From Saprospiraceae bacterium (GTDB taxonomy: Bacteria > Bacteroidota > Bacteroidia > Chitinophagales > Saprospiraceae), in NCBI GenBank assembly GCA_029251525.1, contig JAQXDE010000053.1, positions 1 through 59,485 on the forward strand: a stretch of DNA of 59,485 nt, in the 5' to 3' direction. Below are positions 36,111-44,344 of this stretch, one piece after another. The notes under the pieces were generated by a model, which saw nothing but the letters and a program-made list of their open reading frames with translations, did not search any database and had not been told where the DNA came from. Positions within the stretch are counted from its first letter, which is position 1; each line of letters starts with the position of its first letter. Made by a program: the position numbers and the translations under genes.

Positions 36111-36852
36111 AAAATTATCATCAATAAAAAACGCCCTCTAATCCTTATATTATTACTTTTTCTACTTGCGGTAACACCTTCAAAGAAAAACATAGTAGTC
36201 AAAAAAATATTAGCATTGCCCTTCTTATTGGCCATAACCAAGGCTATCTCCATTTTGATTAAAAAAGCTAATTTTATATTAAAACCAAAATAGATATTTT
36301 AACAACTTAAAAGAACTCTTTTCACCAGCAATCATGTTCTCAAAAATCATTATCATCCTTCTTTGTAGTATTTGATGATTGCAACATTACCAATTAATTT
36401 AAATAAAGAAATTAAAGAAAAACCATCAATCAAATTATCTAATTACAAATTCGATTCTGAAAAATCAGAAAAATCCCAAAAGACAATTTCGGTTTGATGT
36501 CATATAATACTTCAAAATTCAGCCAATGAATTATCCAAAAGACATGAAGTAATTTTCAATGTAAAAAATGGTGGATATTTAATATAAAAAATAATAAATT
36601 ACCTCTCAGCATGACGATTGGTTAGACTAAAACTAGTATAACCATGGATTTTAAAAAAGTAATTAAATTGGATAGAAAAAACCTACAAAGTCAAAAAAAT
36701 ACAGCAGAAAATTTAAAAATAATTAAAAATGAAAACATCCAAAATATAGATAAATTGTATCTTCCCTTCAACTAATACTCTTCAATATCAACTACTAAAA
36801 AATTGATAAACAGATAGTTACGCAATATTTCATTTAAAACTTAAAACAAATC
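36111..36852. other. Gap between the regulator and the SusA-like gene, with apparently decayed coding sequence
   Basis: This 742-base stretch has no intact ORF, yet several pieces translate as natural protein: about 36120-36293 (a hydrophobic stretch PLILILLLFLLAVTP, then LPFLLAITKAISILIKK, without a start codon), 36333-36373 (MFSKIIIILLCSI, signal-like, then a stop), 36373-36495 (40 codons, rich in Lys/Ser), about 36500-36590 (NELSKRHEVIFNVKNGGYLI) and 36643-36775. Each ends at a stop or frameshift, so they may be relics of one or two former genes. The right end must also carry the promoter for the SusA-like gene; no copy of the palindromic operator was found in it. Confidence 0.4.
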
Positions 36853-38691
36853 ATGAAACATTTTTTTAATTTCATTTTTTTAATTTCATTTTCCATCTCT
36901 CTCTTTTCCCAAAACAAGATAGAAAGGCTCGAGCCAGCTAATTGGTGGATTGGAATGGAACATCAAAACATCCAACTTTTAGTCTACGGTAAAAATATTG
37001 CAGACCTAGATCCAAAAATAGAATCTACTGATTTGACAATTCGACAAGTTACAAAAGTCCAAAATCCAAACTATCTTTTCCTTGACATTTTAATAAATAC
37101 AAATGCAAATGCAGGAACGATAAATATTGATTTTTATCAAAATAAAATAAAAATAACCTCCCACCCTTTTCAACTCTTAGATCGAAAACGAGGTGCTGAC
37201 GAAATCGTTGGTTTCGACTCCAGAGATGCAATATATTTAATCACTCCAGACCGATTTGCGAATGGAAATCCTTCCAATGATAATATTGAAGGGATGAAAC
37301 AAAAAGCAAATCGAAGTGATAAAGGCGGAAGACATGGAGGTGATATTCAAGGCATGAAAAACAGTTTGGATTATATCAAAGATTTAGGTTTTACCTCAAT
37401 TTGGTTAAATCCAGTTTTAGAAAATGATATGGAAGTTTATTCTTATCATGGATATTCGACTACAGATTTTTATAAAGTTGACCCTCGTTTTGGAACAAAT
37501 GAATCTTACCAAGATTTTGCAGAAACAGCTAGAGCAAAAGGATTGAAATTAATCATGGATATGATTGTCAATCATTGTGGTTCCTTTCATTGGTGGATGG
37601 ATGATTTACCTTCTGATGATTGGATTAACCAATGGGATGAAATGACATTTACAAATCACCGCAAAACCGTTTTGCAAGATCCATATGTTTCTGATTTTGA
37701 TAAAAAACAATTTACTGATGGATGGTTTGTAGAAACTATGCCTGATTTAAATCCAAGGAATCCACTCTTTGCAAAATACTTAATACAAAATAGTATTTGG
37801 TGGGTAGAATATTTAGGTTTATCTGGAATTCGGATGGATACTTACCCTTATCCTGATATGGACTTTATGACTGATTGGACTAAAGCGATGATGAAAGAAT
37901 ATCCATATTTAAATATTGTTGGAGAGGAATGGTATGAACATCCTACAATTGTTTCGTATTGGCAGAAAGGAAAAAATAATCCAAACGGTTATACTTCTGA
38001 GTTAAAAAGTGTGATGGACTTCCCTATTCAAATGTCAATGTCAAAAGCACTTAATGAAAAAGAAAATTGGAATTCTGGTTGGATTAGAGTTTATGAAATG
38101 TTAGCTCTAGATTATCTTTATCCTGACCCAATGAACTTGGTTATCTTTCCTGACAATCATGATATGAAACGAATCTTTGCTCAGGTGAATGATGATTATA
38201 ATAAATACCAACAAGCCATGATTTTTGTTGCAACGATGCGAGGAATTCCACAATATTATTATGGTACTGAAATTTTGATGAGTGGTAGTGGTGATCATGG
38301 AATTATTAGGAGTGATTTCCCTGGTGGATGGAAAAGTGATGAGGTCAATGCGTTTACTGGCAAGGGTTTAACAGTTCAACAAAAAAAAGCTAAAGATTTT
38401 ACAACAAAGCTTTTACATTGGAGACAATCAGCAACTGCCATCCATAATGGAAAATTGATGCATTTCATTCCTAAAGATGGAATTTATGTTTATTTCAGGT
38501 ATAATGATGATCAAAAGGTGATGATTATTTTTAATAAAAACCAAAATGAAACAACTATAGATTTAAGTCGATATGCTGAGATGTTAAAAGGAAAAACAAT
38601 AGGGACAGATGTCTTAGATGGAAAGGTTTTTTCCTTGGATAATAAAATTCAAGTAGCGAAAAATGGAGCCACAATTTTGGATTTAAAATAA
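36853..38691 (+). CDS. SusA-like GH13 alpha-amylase (neopullulanase/cyclomaltodextrinase type), exported
   Basis: The 612-residue enzyme has a signal peptide (1-20, ending SLFSQ), a beta-sandwich N-terminal domain (about 21-110; ERLEPANWWIGM is the cyclomaltodextrinase-type start), the catalytic barrel and a C-terminal beta domain (about 525-612). Family motifs are DMIVNHCG (235-242), GIRMD with nucleophile Asp329, GEEWY with acid Glu358 and FPDNHD with Asp437. It should cut alpha-1,4 bonds of maltodextrins or cyclodextrins. No lipobox or T9SS domain is seen, so it is periplasmic like SusA of Bacteroides. It would act on oligosaccharides brought in by the SusCD pair; products would then go to the transporter at 33.7 kb. 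Confidence 0.95.
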   Translation: MKHFFNFIFLISFSISLFSQNKIERLEPANWWIGMEHQNIQLLVYGKNIADLDPKIESTDLTIRQVTKVQNPNYLFLDILINTNANAGTINIDFYQNKIKITSHPFQLLDRKRGADEIVGFDSRDAIYLITPDRFANGNPSNDNIEGMKQKANRSDKGGRHGGDIQGMKNSLDYIKDLGFTSIWLNPVLENDMEVYSYHGYSTTDFYKVDPRFGTNESYQDFAETARAKGLKLIMDMIVNHCGSFHWWMDDLPSDDWINQWDEMTFTNHRKTVLQDPYVSDFDKKQFTDGWFVETMPDLNPRNPLFAKYLIQNSIWWVEYLGLSGIRMDTYPYPDMDFMTDWTKAMMKEYPYLNIVGEEWYEHPTIVSYWQKGKNNPNGYTSELKSVMDFPIQMSMSKALNEKENWNSGWIRVYEMLALDYLYPDPMNLVIFPDNHDMKRIFAQVNDDYNKYQQAMIFVATMRGIPQYYYGTEILMSGSGDHGIIRSDFPGGWKSDEVNAFTGKGLTVQQKKAKDFTTKLLHWRQSATAIHNGKLMHFIPKDGIYVYFRYNDDQKVMIIFNKNQNETTIDLSRYAEMLKGKTIGTDVLDGKVFSLDNKIQVAKNGATILDLK

Positions 38692-38870
38692 ATAACGTAA
38701 CAAAACAATTACATTTTAAATCTTTGTAATTATTTTATTTTTTATATTTATTTTCCGGGATATGGCTTCCGGTTTTACGAGACCAACAAATTAGGATTGG
38801 CCCAAATGTGAGGTTTTAGATAAGTTAGAATTCCTGAAAATTACCACACCTTCTAGGATATAATTCTTCC

Positions 38871-38914
38871 AAAAATAAAACCCTTCCAAAATCAATTGAA
38901 AGGGTTTTATTTTT
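38871..38914. terminator. Shared terminator between the SusA-like and SusF-like genes
   Basis: AAAAATAAAACCCTT (38871-38885) and AAGGGTTTTATTTTT (38900-38914) are exact complements over 15 bases with a 14-base loop; T-rich arms serve both strands. The plus-strand amylase gene ends 180 bases to the left; the minus-strand gene stops 14 bases to the right. Confidence 0.85.
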
Positions 38915-38927
38915 ATACTCAGAAAAA

Positions 38928-40748
38928 CTACTTCGTTACTGCAAATCTTTTCGAAATCAAGAAACCTTCTCCTCTCATTTGAATTACATAAAAGCCTGTA
39001 GGGTAATTAGCAACGTTGAAAGAAATATTGTTAGCTGATTCGTAAATTCCAGTTTGCATTAATCTACCAGTCATATCGAAAACCACTACTTGTGCATCTC
39101 CCTGCAAATCAACACCTTCGATAGTAATATTTACCAAATCAGTTGCTGGATTAGGAAATATTTTCACATCATTTACGGTAAATGGATTATTTACTCCATC
39201 CAAAATTGAAAATGAATAATCTCCATTATATTCATCGGAAATAGCAAATGGATTTGTCGTCTGCAATGAAATAAAATAATTACCAGCAGCAGCGATATTA
39301 ATATTTGGACCATCTTGAGTTGCAGCTCCCATCGGGAAATCGATACCTCCCCAGTTACGTAACCAATCATCATCTTTTCTCATTTTAAACTCACCAGCCG
39401 TTAAAGCTTGAGTCGCTGTCCATAATCCAACTGTAGTTGCATCCTGAGTAAAATCAGTATCGTCATCCCAACCCCCAGTTGGTGATGCAGGACCGATTGA
39501 TCCTAAAGAAGCAGGCGTAAAACTATAATCACCAGTTGTCGAATTAAATGCAATTGTCCATGTACCAGCAAAAACAGTAATATTTGGATCCCCATTATTT
39601 GAACCAGAACCAGTAGGAAAACCTGTATCTCCCCAGCTATTATCCCAAGCATCATCTGCACGGAATTTCAATTCTCCATCTCCAACTGTTATAGTTAGCA
39701 ACCAATCATCAGAAGCAGTAGGATCTGGATTTTTAAACATATCAATATCATTATCCCATCCTCCCACTGAACTACCTATTACTCCAATAGTCGCATAATC
39801 AACAATAGGATCTTTAAATTCATAGATACCAGAAGTATCATTGAATTCCAATAAATAGGTTCCCATTGGAGCATTAATATTTGAACCAGAACCAAATAAA
39901 GCTGTATCTATTGGGAAATCTTGAACTGCGTCAGTTCCCCAGTTATAATCCCATGAACTGTCTCCTCTGAATTTAAACTCTCCATCGAAATCACCTGTAA
40001 TCGCCCATTGATGAACATTCCCATTAATGTTTGACATGCCCATTTCCGTGTCCCAAGTTCCAGTTGGAGAACCTGCTCCGATTACTCCCATCGTTGAATA
40101 AATAGGAATAAAAGAAGAGATATTATATTCACCTGTTGCAGTATTTATTTCTACTAGATATTCCCCAGAAGAAGGAATAACAAAATTACTTCCACCTGAA
40201 GTTGCAGCTACACCACTCAATCCACCTCCACCATCAGCCCATTCGTCCATCCAAACACCATCAGCACGAAACTTACATTCACCGGCATTTAAGTCTAAAG
40301 TATCTCGGAATGTCCATGGTGCATTAGCTACAGGAGTCAAAAATATATCCGTACTCCAATCGATTCCCGCTTCTCCAATTAATCCAACTTGAGCATAGAT
40401 ACTATCCTGAAAATCAAAATTATATTCACCTGTTGCAGAATTAAATGTTACATCAAAGTTTCCACCAGGTATTGGAACATCGGCTCCACCTTGAGTTCCT
40501 GTTCCCATTGGAAAATCAGCAGCTCCCCAATTAGTTAACCATGTATCATCAGTACGGAACTTTGCAGCTCCATTTTTTAAATTAATATTAATCGTCCAAA
40601 GATCTGTATTGGTCATGTCATTTGTCATATTAGTTTGTGCACCCCAACCTTGATCAGTTGCAGAACCAATAATACCTAACGAGTCAAATTGACCAAAAGA
40701 AATTGTTACAAAAAATAGTAGTGTAATTGTTAGTAAATTTTTCATCAT
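38928..40748 (-). CDS. Five-module SusE/F-like starch-binding protein with T9SS sorting domain
   Basis: The 606-residue product has a signal peptide (1-20, ending TISFGQ) without lipobox. Five modules of about 95 residues follow (about 22-113, 118-212, 217-312, 318-411 and 415-514), each with GVIGSA or similar at the start, an aromatic turn GW or TW, KFRADD or a variant, W..NWG, FP.G and a closing TGEYNF. The same module occurs in the SusE-like and SusD proteins next door and matches the starch-binding SusE/SusF fold. The end (about 524-606; VKIFPNPATDLVNI) is a type A T9SS sorting domain, so it should be put on the surface by the T9SS instead of the lipoprotein route used by Bacteroides SusE and SusF. 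A role in binding starch is inferred. Confidence 0.87.
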   Translation of the reverse strand: MMKNLLTITLLFFVTISFGQFDSLGIIGSATDQGWGAQTNMTNDMTNTDLWTININLKNGAAKFRTDDTWLTNWGAADFPMGTGTQGGADVPIPGGNFDVTFNSATGEYNFDFQDSIYAQVGLIGEAGIDWSTDIFLTPVANAPWTFRDTLDLNAGECKFRADGVWMDEWADGGGGLSGVAATSGGSNFVIPSSGEYLVEINTATGEYNISSFIPIYSTMGVIGAGSPTGTWDTEMGMSNINGNVHQWAITGDFDGEFKFRGDSSWDYNWGTDAVQDFPIDTALFGSGSNINAPMGTYLLEFNDTSGIYEFKDPIVDYATIGVIGSSVGGWDNDIDMFKNPDPTASDDWLLTITVGDGELKFRADDAWDNSWGDTGFPTGSGSNNGDPNITVFAGTWTIAFNSTTGDYSFTPASLGSIGPASPTGGWDDDTDFTQDATTVGLWTATQALTAGEFKMRKDDDWLRNWGGIDFPMGAATQDGPNINIAAAGNYFISLQTTNPFAISDEYNGDYSFSILDGVNNPFTVNDVKIFPNPATDLVNITIEGVDLQGDAQVVVFDMTGRLMQTGIYESANNISFNVANYPTGFYVIQMRGEGFLISKRFAVTK

Positions 40749-40879
40749 ACTTATAGTTTGATTTGTGATTAAAAATTCTAGTTCGGCACTAGATTTATTT
40801 TGAAAAATATAGTTATTGAATTTGTACTTTTTTATTTATTCTAATACCGGGTACACCTCAAAGTATATCCGATTTTTAT

Positions 40880-41935
40880 TTAATTTTTTGTCAATTCAAA
40901 ATAATAATCTGATACTGTCAAGTATAAATCAACTGTATAATTACCAGCTTCTGAAATGGCTATATCATCTCCATCTAATTCCAATGTGCCGTTGGCAAAA
41001 TTATCTCCAAAGGTAAAGTCATCTGAATCGTTTGCTCTAAATCTGATACCTCCTTCTATCAAATCTAAAGTAGCAGTCAATGCTAATTTAGTTTCATCCC
41101 AAACAAAATCTACATCTGTAGTAGCACCTCCAGAAGTTGCGGAACCTAATACTCCCCAATCAGTTTTCATTTGTGCATGAGTCAACATGTTCAAATCGCA
41201 GGTTAAAAAATACATTCCGTATCCATCCGAAATTGGAATATCATTTCCTACATCTGCAAAATCTAAAGCCCAATCGATAGGATCATAATCGCCCCAATTG
41301 ACTGCCCAGCTTAACCCTTGCGCATATTTATAAACTGCACTATCTATTCCAAAGTAAATATAACCCTCATAAACTTCATCACTTCTTCTAGAGTAAACTG
41401 AGTAATTCTCATCAGAGGGATCCCATGCATTTGGTAATTGATAATCACCTGGAACAGTTAGTTTTGGATAAACAACTTCTGCTTGATATGGATTCACCTT
41501 TATAGAAACAGCATCAGAGCAAAGTTCATCTACCAAGTCGCTTACCTTTGCGCAAACACGTATTTCCAGTTCATTCTCAAAACCAAATGGAAGCCCTTTT
41601 GCCAAAAGAATATTATTTAACTTCCCTTGTGTCAATTCTTCCAAAGACAATTCAGAAGTTACTCCTAAGGTTATTGCTTCTGCAAAATCATTCCCCGCTG
41701 CATCAATTTGCAGACTATAGGTAATCCCTGCTTGATACCCAAAGTCGGCATTAGTCCAAGCAGCTCCGGGTAGTAATTCGTCAGCCATAGTTTCATCTAA
41801 AGTAAATAAGGTTCCTGATGCTGGATTTATAATTACGGGAACTGCTCCTAAGTTAATTATAGGATCTTGGTCTTTTTCATTGCAAGCTATAAAGAATAGA
41901 ACTATGCCTAAAATAGAAAAAATATATTGTTTCAT
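40880..41935 (-). CDS. SusE-like outer-membrane starch-binding lipoprotein
   Basis: The 351-residue lipoprotein has a lipobox FIAC (Cys18). An N-terminal domain (about 28-150, from DPIINLGAVPVI) matches the SusE N-terminal domain. Two C-terminal modules follow: one about 155-255 (VYEGYIYF, AVNWGDYD) and one about 256-351 (WGVLGSATSGG, IRFRANDSDD, GNYTVDLYLT). The pair closely mirrors the two modules inserted in the SusD encoded just upstream (for example VYEGFVYF and WGLIGSATADG). SusE-type proteins bind starch at the surface around the SusCD transporter. It follows susD by 173 bases in the same direction and is probably part of the operon susC-susD-susE. Confidence 0.88.
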   Translation of the reverse strand: MKQYIFSILGIVLFFIACNEKDQDPIINLGAVPVIINPASGTLFTLDETMADELLPGAAWTNADFGYQAGITYSLQIDAAGNDFAEAITLGVTSELSLEELTQGKLNNILLAKGLPFGFENELEIRVCAKVSDLVDELCSDAVSIKVNPYQAEVVYPKLTVPGDYQLPNAWDPSDENYSVYSRRSDEVYEGYIYFGIDSAVYKYAQGLSWAVNWGDYDPIDWALDFADVGNDIPISDGYGMYFLTCDLNMLTHAQMKTDWGVLGSATSGGATTDVDFVWDETKLALTATLDLIEGGIRFRANDSDDFTFGDNFANGTLELDGDDIAISEAGNYTVDLYLTVSDYYFELTKN

Positions 41936-42108
41936 TTTTAAAAAATTTTTAGAACACTTACTTTTATTTTTGAAAAAAAGTAAATAGAATATTTTTAGAT
42001 TATCTTTTTCAGTGAATTAGGTTAAGTACTAAATGTCTAACTGTATAAGTATCAAACCAAATAATCAACTTAAATATTCCTTGTACTTTATTTGATATTC
42101 ATAATTTC

Positions 42109-44316
42109 TTAGTATCCACCATTTTGATCTAGATTTGGATTCGCTCCGATATCAGCAGCAGGGATTGGAAAATAATTATATTTTGCATCAACTGCAGCTC
42201 CAGATGGATTGCCTCCTTTAAAATCCCACATATAATCACTTGTTGTCAATTGATTGTATCGAACTAAATCTGTTCGTCGGTGACATTCCCAATGTAATTC
42301 TCTTGCTCGTTCATCTAAGATAAACTGTAAATCTAAATCCGCCATTGTGATATTTCCTGCGTCTTCTCCATATGCTCTAAATCGTACGTTGTTTATATAA
42401 TCAGTAGCAGTTGTCATGTCTCCACCTAAACCTCCCCGAAGTACCGCTTCAGCATACATTAAATACGCATCAGCAAGCCGAAACATTGGAAAGTCAATAT
42501 CTACCCATCTAACATCAGAACCATTTGATCCATCGCGATTAATATTTTTAAATTTCGTAGGAGGGTAACCTTCTGTAAATTCTGCAATTTTCTCGATTAC
42601 TCTATTTTGCCCATCCACATGGAACATTGCCCTACTATCAACTGTATTAGTTTCAATTGAATAAGTGTAATCAGGTTTGTCGATGTACAGTAAAATTTTA
42701 TATGTTCCTGCATTTTCAATATTAATATCTCCTCCACCCTCTTCTAAGATAGCATCAGCTGCATCATCTCCAAAGTTCAAATCCCATGCATCGTTTGCTC
42801 TAAACTTAATAACACCAGGCTGTAGAAGTGCTGTTATCGACCAAGCTCCCTCTGCTACATTATAAGTCATATCTTGATCAGAATCCCAACCGTCAGCAGT
42901 TGCCGATCCAATCAACCCCCAATTAGCAGGTTCAAAAGAATAAGTTAAGTTAACTAAATCAACAGTCACTTTATAACCTCCTGCATCCGGAATTACAATA
43001 TTAGGACTACTATTTCCCTCGTCTAAAGTTCCATCACCTCCAATATCTCCGTAGTTAACTGTAAGGTTCGCATTTGGAGTAAATTTAATTTGGGTATTTG
43101 GATTTTCAAAATAAACAAAACCTTCGTAAACATCATTTTCTAATGGAGAGGATAATTTACTTGCATTAGTAAATTGCCATCCAGCGTAAGATCCTGCTAC
43201 AAAAATTTCTGGATAGGTATTACCTGTTTGAGGAGCTACAATTAATCCTCCAGCTCCACCAGCTATAACTGGAAATTTATTAACCAAAGCACTAGTTGCA
43301 CGAGTTCCTCCCCATCCACTTTCTACTCCAAACTCTGATGAGATCATATTACCTCCAATACTTGCTCTCAGAATAAAAGTCATTCCTCCCCAAGTCCGGG
43401 TAAATTGTCCATCAAATACAATTGGAAAAATTATTTCGTCAGATAAATAATTATCTGACAAAAATAAATCTTGATAATTTTCATCTAAATAATATCCAGA
43501 ATCAATTACTTTTTTAGTGTATGTAATCGCATCTGAGTAAGCATTTTTCCCAGCATAAACTTCTGCGTTCAAATATAATTTTGACAACAACATCCATGCA
43601 GCTGCTTGATCTGCTCGTGCATATTCATTAGTACGAGGAGCCTTTAAATCGACTTCAATTTCAAGTAACTCAGATTCAATCCATGTATATAAATCTGCAG
43701 CCTTAATTTGTTCTGGAAAAAATGAACCAACAATATCATCCTCTGTAACAAATGGAACATTTCGGAAATGATCTAAAGCATGCCAATAACTTAATGCTCT
43801 TAAAAATCTAGCCTCAGCTCTAAACGTTTGAATTTGTCCTCGAAGATCAGAATCGACTCCTCTTTCATCTAATTTCTCATCAGTTGTCTCTCTCATAAAC
43901 TCATTACAAACGGAAATTTGATAATAAATTCGGCTATAAAATGCAAAAATAAAATTGTCATTTGCATCCCAATCTTGCTCATGAAAATCACCAATTGTTT
44001 GGTCATTCCAACCAACAACCGCTTCATCTGTTGGAAATTCTTGATGATACCAAAGTGCTCTTAAATATTGGCCAAATCCCTCATCAATTCCTTCAATATC
44101 TGCCTGACCTGATGGTCCCTCTTGACCTGTAAGAGAAAGTCCTGCATATAATTTTGCTAAAACTTGCTTATATGCTTCTGGATTATCGTAAGCTGTAGCT
44201 GCTGTAATTTGGTTTTCATCTAAAGGAACTGTATCCAAATCATTAAAACAAGCAGTGAATGTAATTACCAAAACAAGGAATATGAATATTGATTTTGTGT
44301 AGAATTTATTTTTCAT
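42109..44316 (-). CDS. SusD-like lipoprotein with two inserted SusE/F-type modules
   Basis: SusD binds starch oligosaccharides and acts as the lid over SusC. The lipobox is FTAC (Cys23). The N-terminal half (about 24-355) is regular SusD: a TPR-like helical bundle with RAEARFLRALSYWHALDHFRNVPFV and RADQAAAWMLLSKLYLNAEVY. The C-terminal part (about 557-735) resumes with FPMFRLADAYLMYAEAVLRGG and ERARELHWECHRRTDLVRY. Between them, at about 360-556 (bases 42650-43240), sit two SusE/F-type modules, one starting IFVAGSYAGW with VYEGFVYF and one starting WGLIGSATADG with IKFRANDAWD. The total of 735 residues compares with roughly 500-570 for normal SusD. The insertion keeps the reading frame and is flanked by family sequence on both sides, so it is a domain capture rather than an error. 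Added starch-binding sites on the lid are inferred. Confidence 0.88.
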   Translation of the reverse strand: MKNKFYTKSIFIFLVLVITFTACFNDLDTVPLDENQITAATAYDNPEAYKQVLAKLYAGLSLTGQEGPSGQADIEGIDEGFGQYLRALWYHQEFPTDEAVVGWNDQTIGDFHEQDWDANDNFIFAFYSRIYYQISVCNEFMRETTDEKLDERGVDSDLRGQIQTFRAEARFLRALSYWHALDHFRNVPFVTEDDIVGSFFPEQIKAADLYTWIESELLEIEVDLKAPRTNEYARADQAAAWMLLSKLYLNAEVYAGKNAYSDAITYTKKVIDSGYYLDENYQDLFLSDNYLSDEIIFPIVFDGQFTRTWGGMTFILRASIGGNMISSEFGVESGWGGTRATSALVNKFPVIAGGAGGLIVAPQTGNTYPEIFVAGSYAGWQFTNASKLSSPLENDVYEGFVYFENPNTQIKFTPNANLTVNYGDIGGDGTLDEGNSSPNIVIPDAGGYKVTVDLVNLTYSFEPANWGLIGSATADGWDSDQDMTYNVAEGAWSITALLQPGVIKFRANDAWDLNFGDDAADAILEEGGGDINIENAGTYKILLYIDKPDYTYSIETNTVDSRAMFHVDGQNRVIEKIAEFTEGYPPTKFKNINRDGSNGSDVRWVDIDFPMFRLADAYLMYAEAVLRGGLGGDMTTATDYINNVRFRAYGEDAGNITMADLDLQFILDERARELHWECHRRTDLVRYNQLTTSDYMWDFKGGNPSGAAVDAKYNYFPIPAADIGANPNLDQNGGY

Positions 44317-44344
44317 CTTATTTGAATTTTCTGTCTAATTATTT

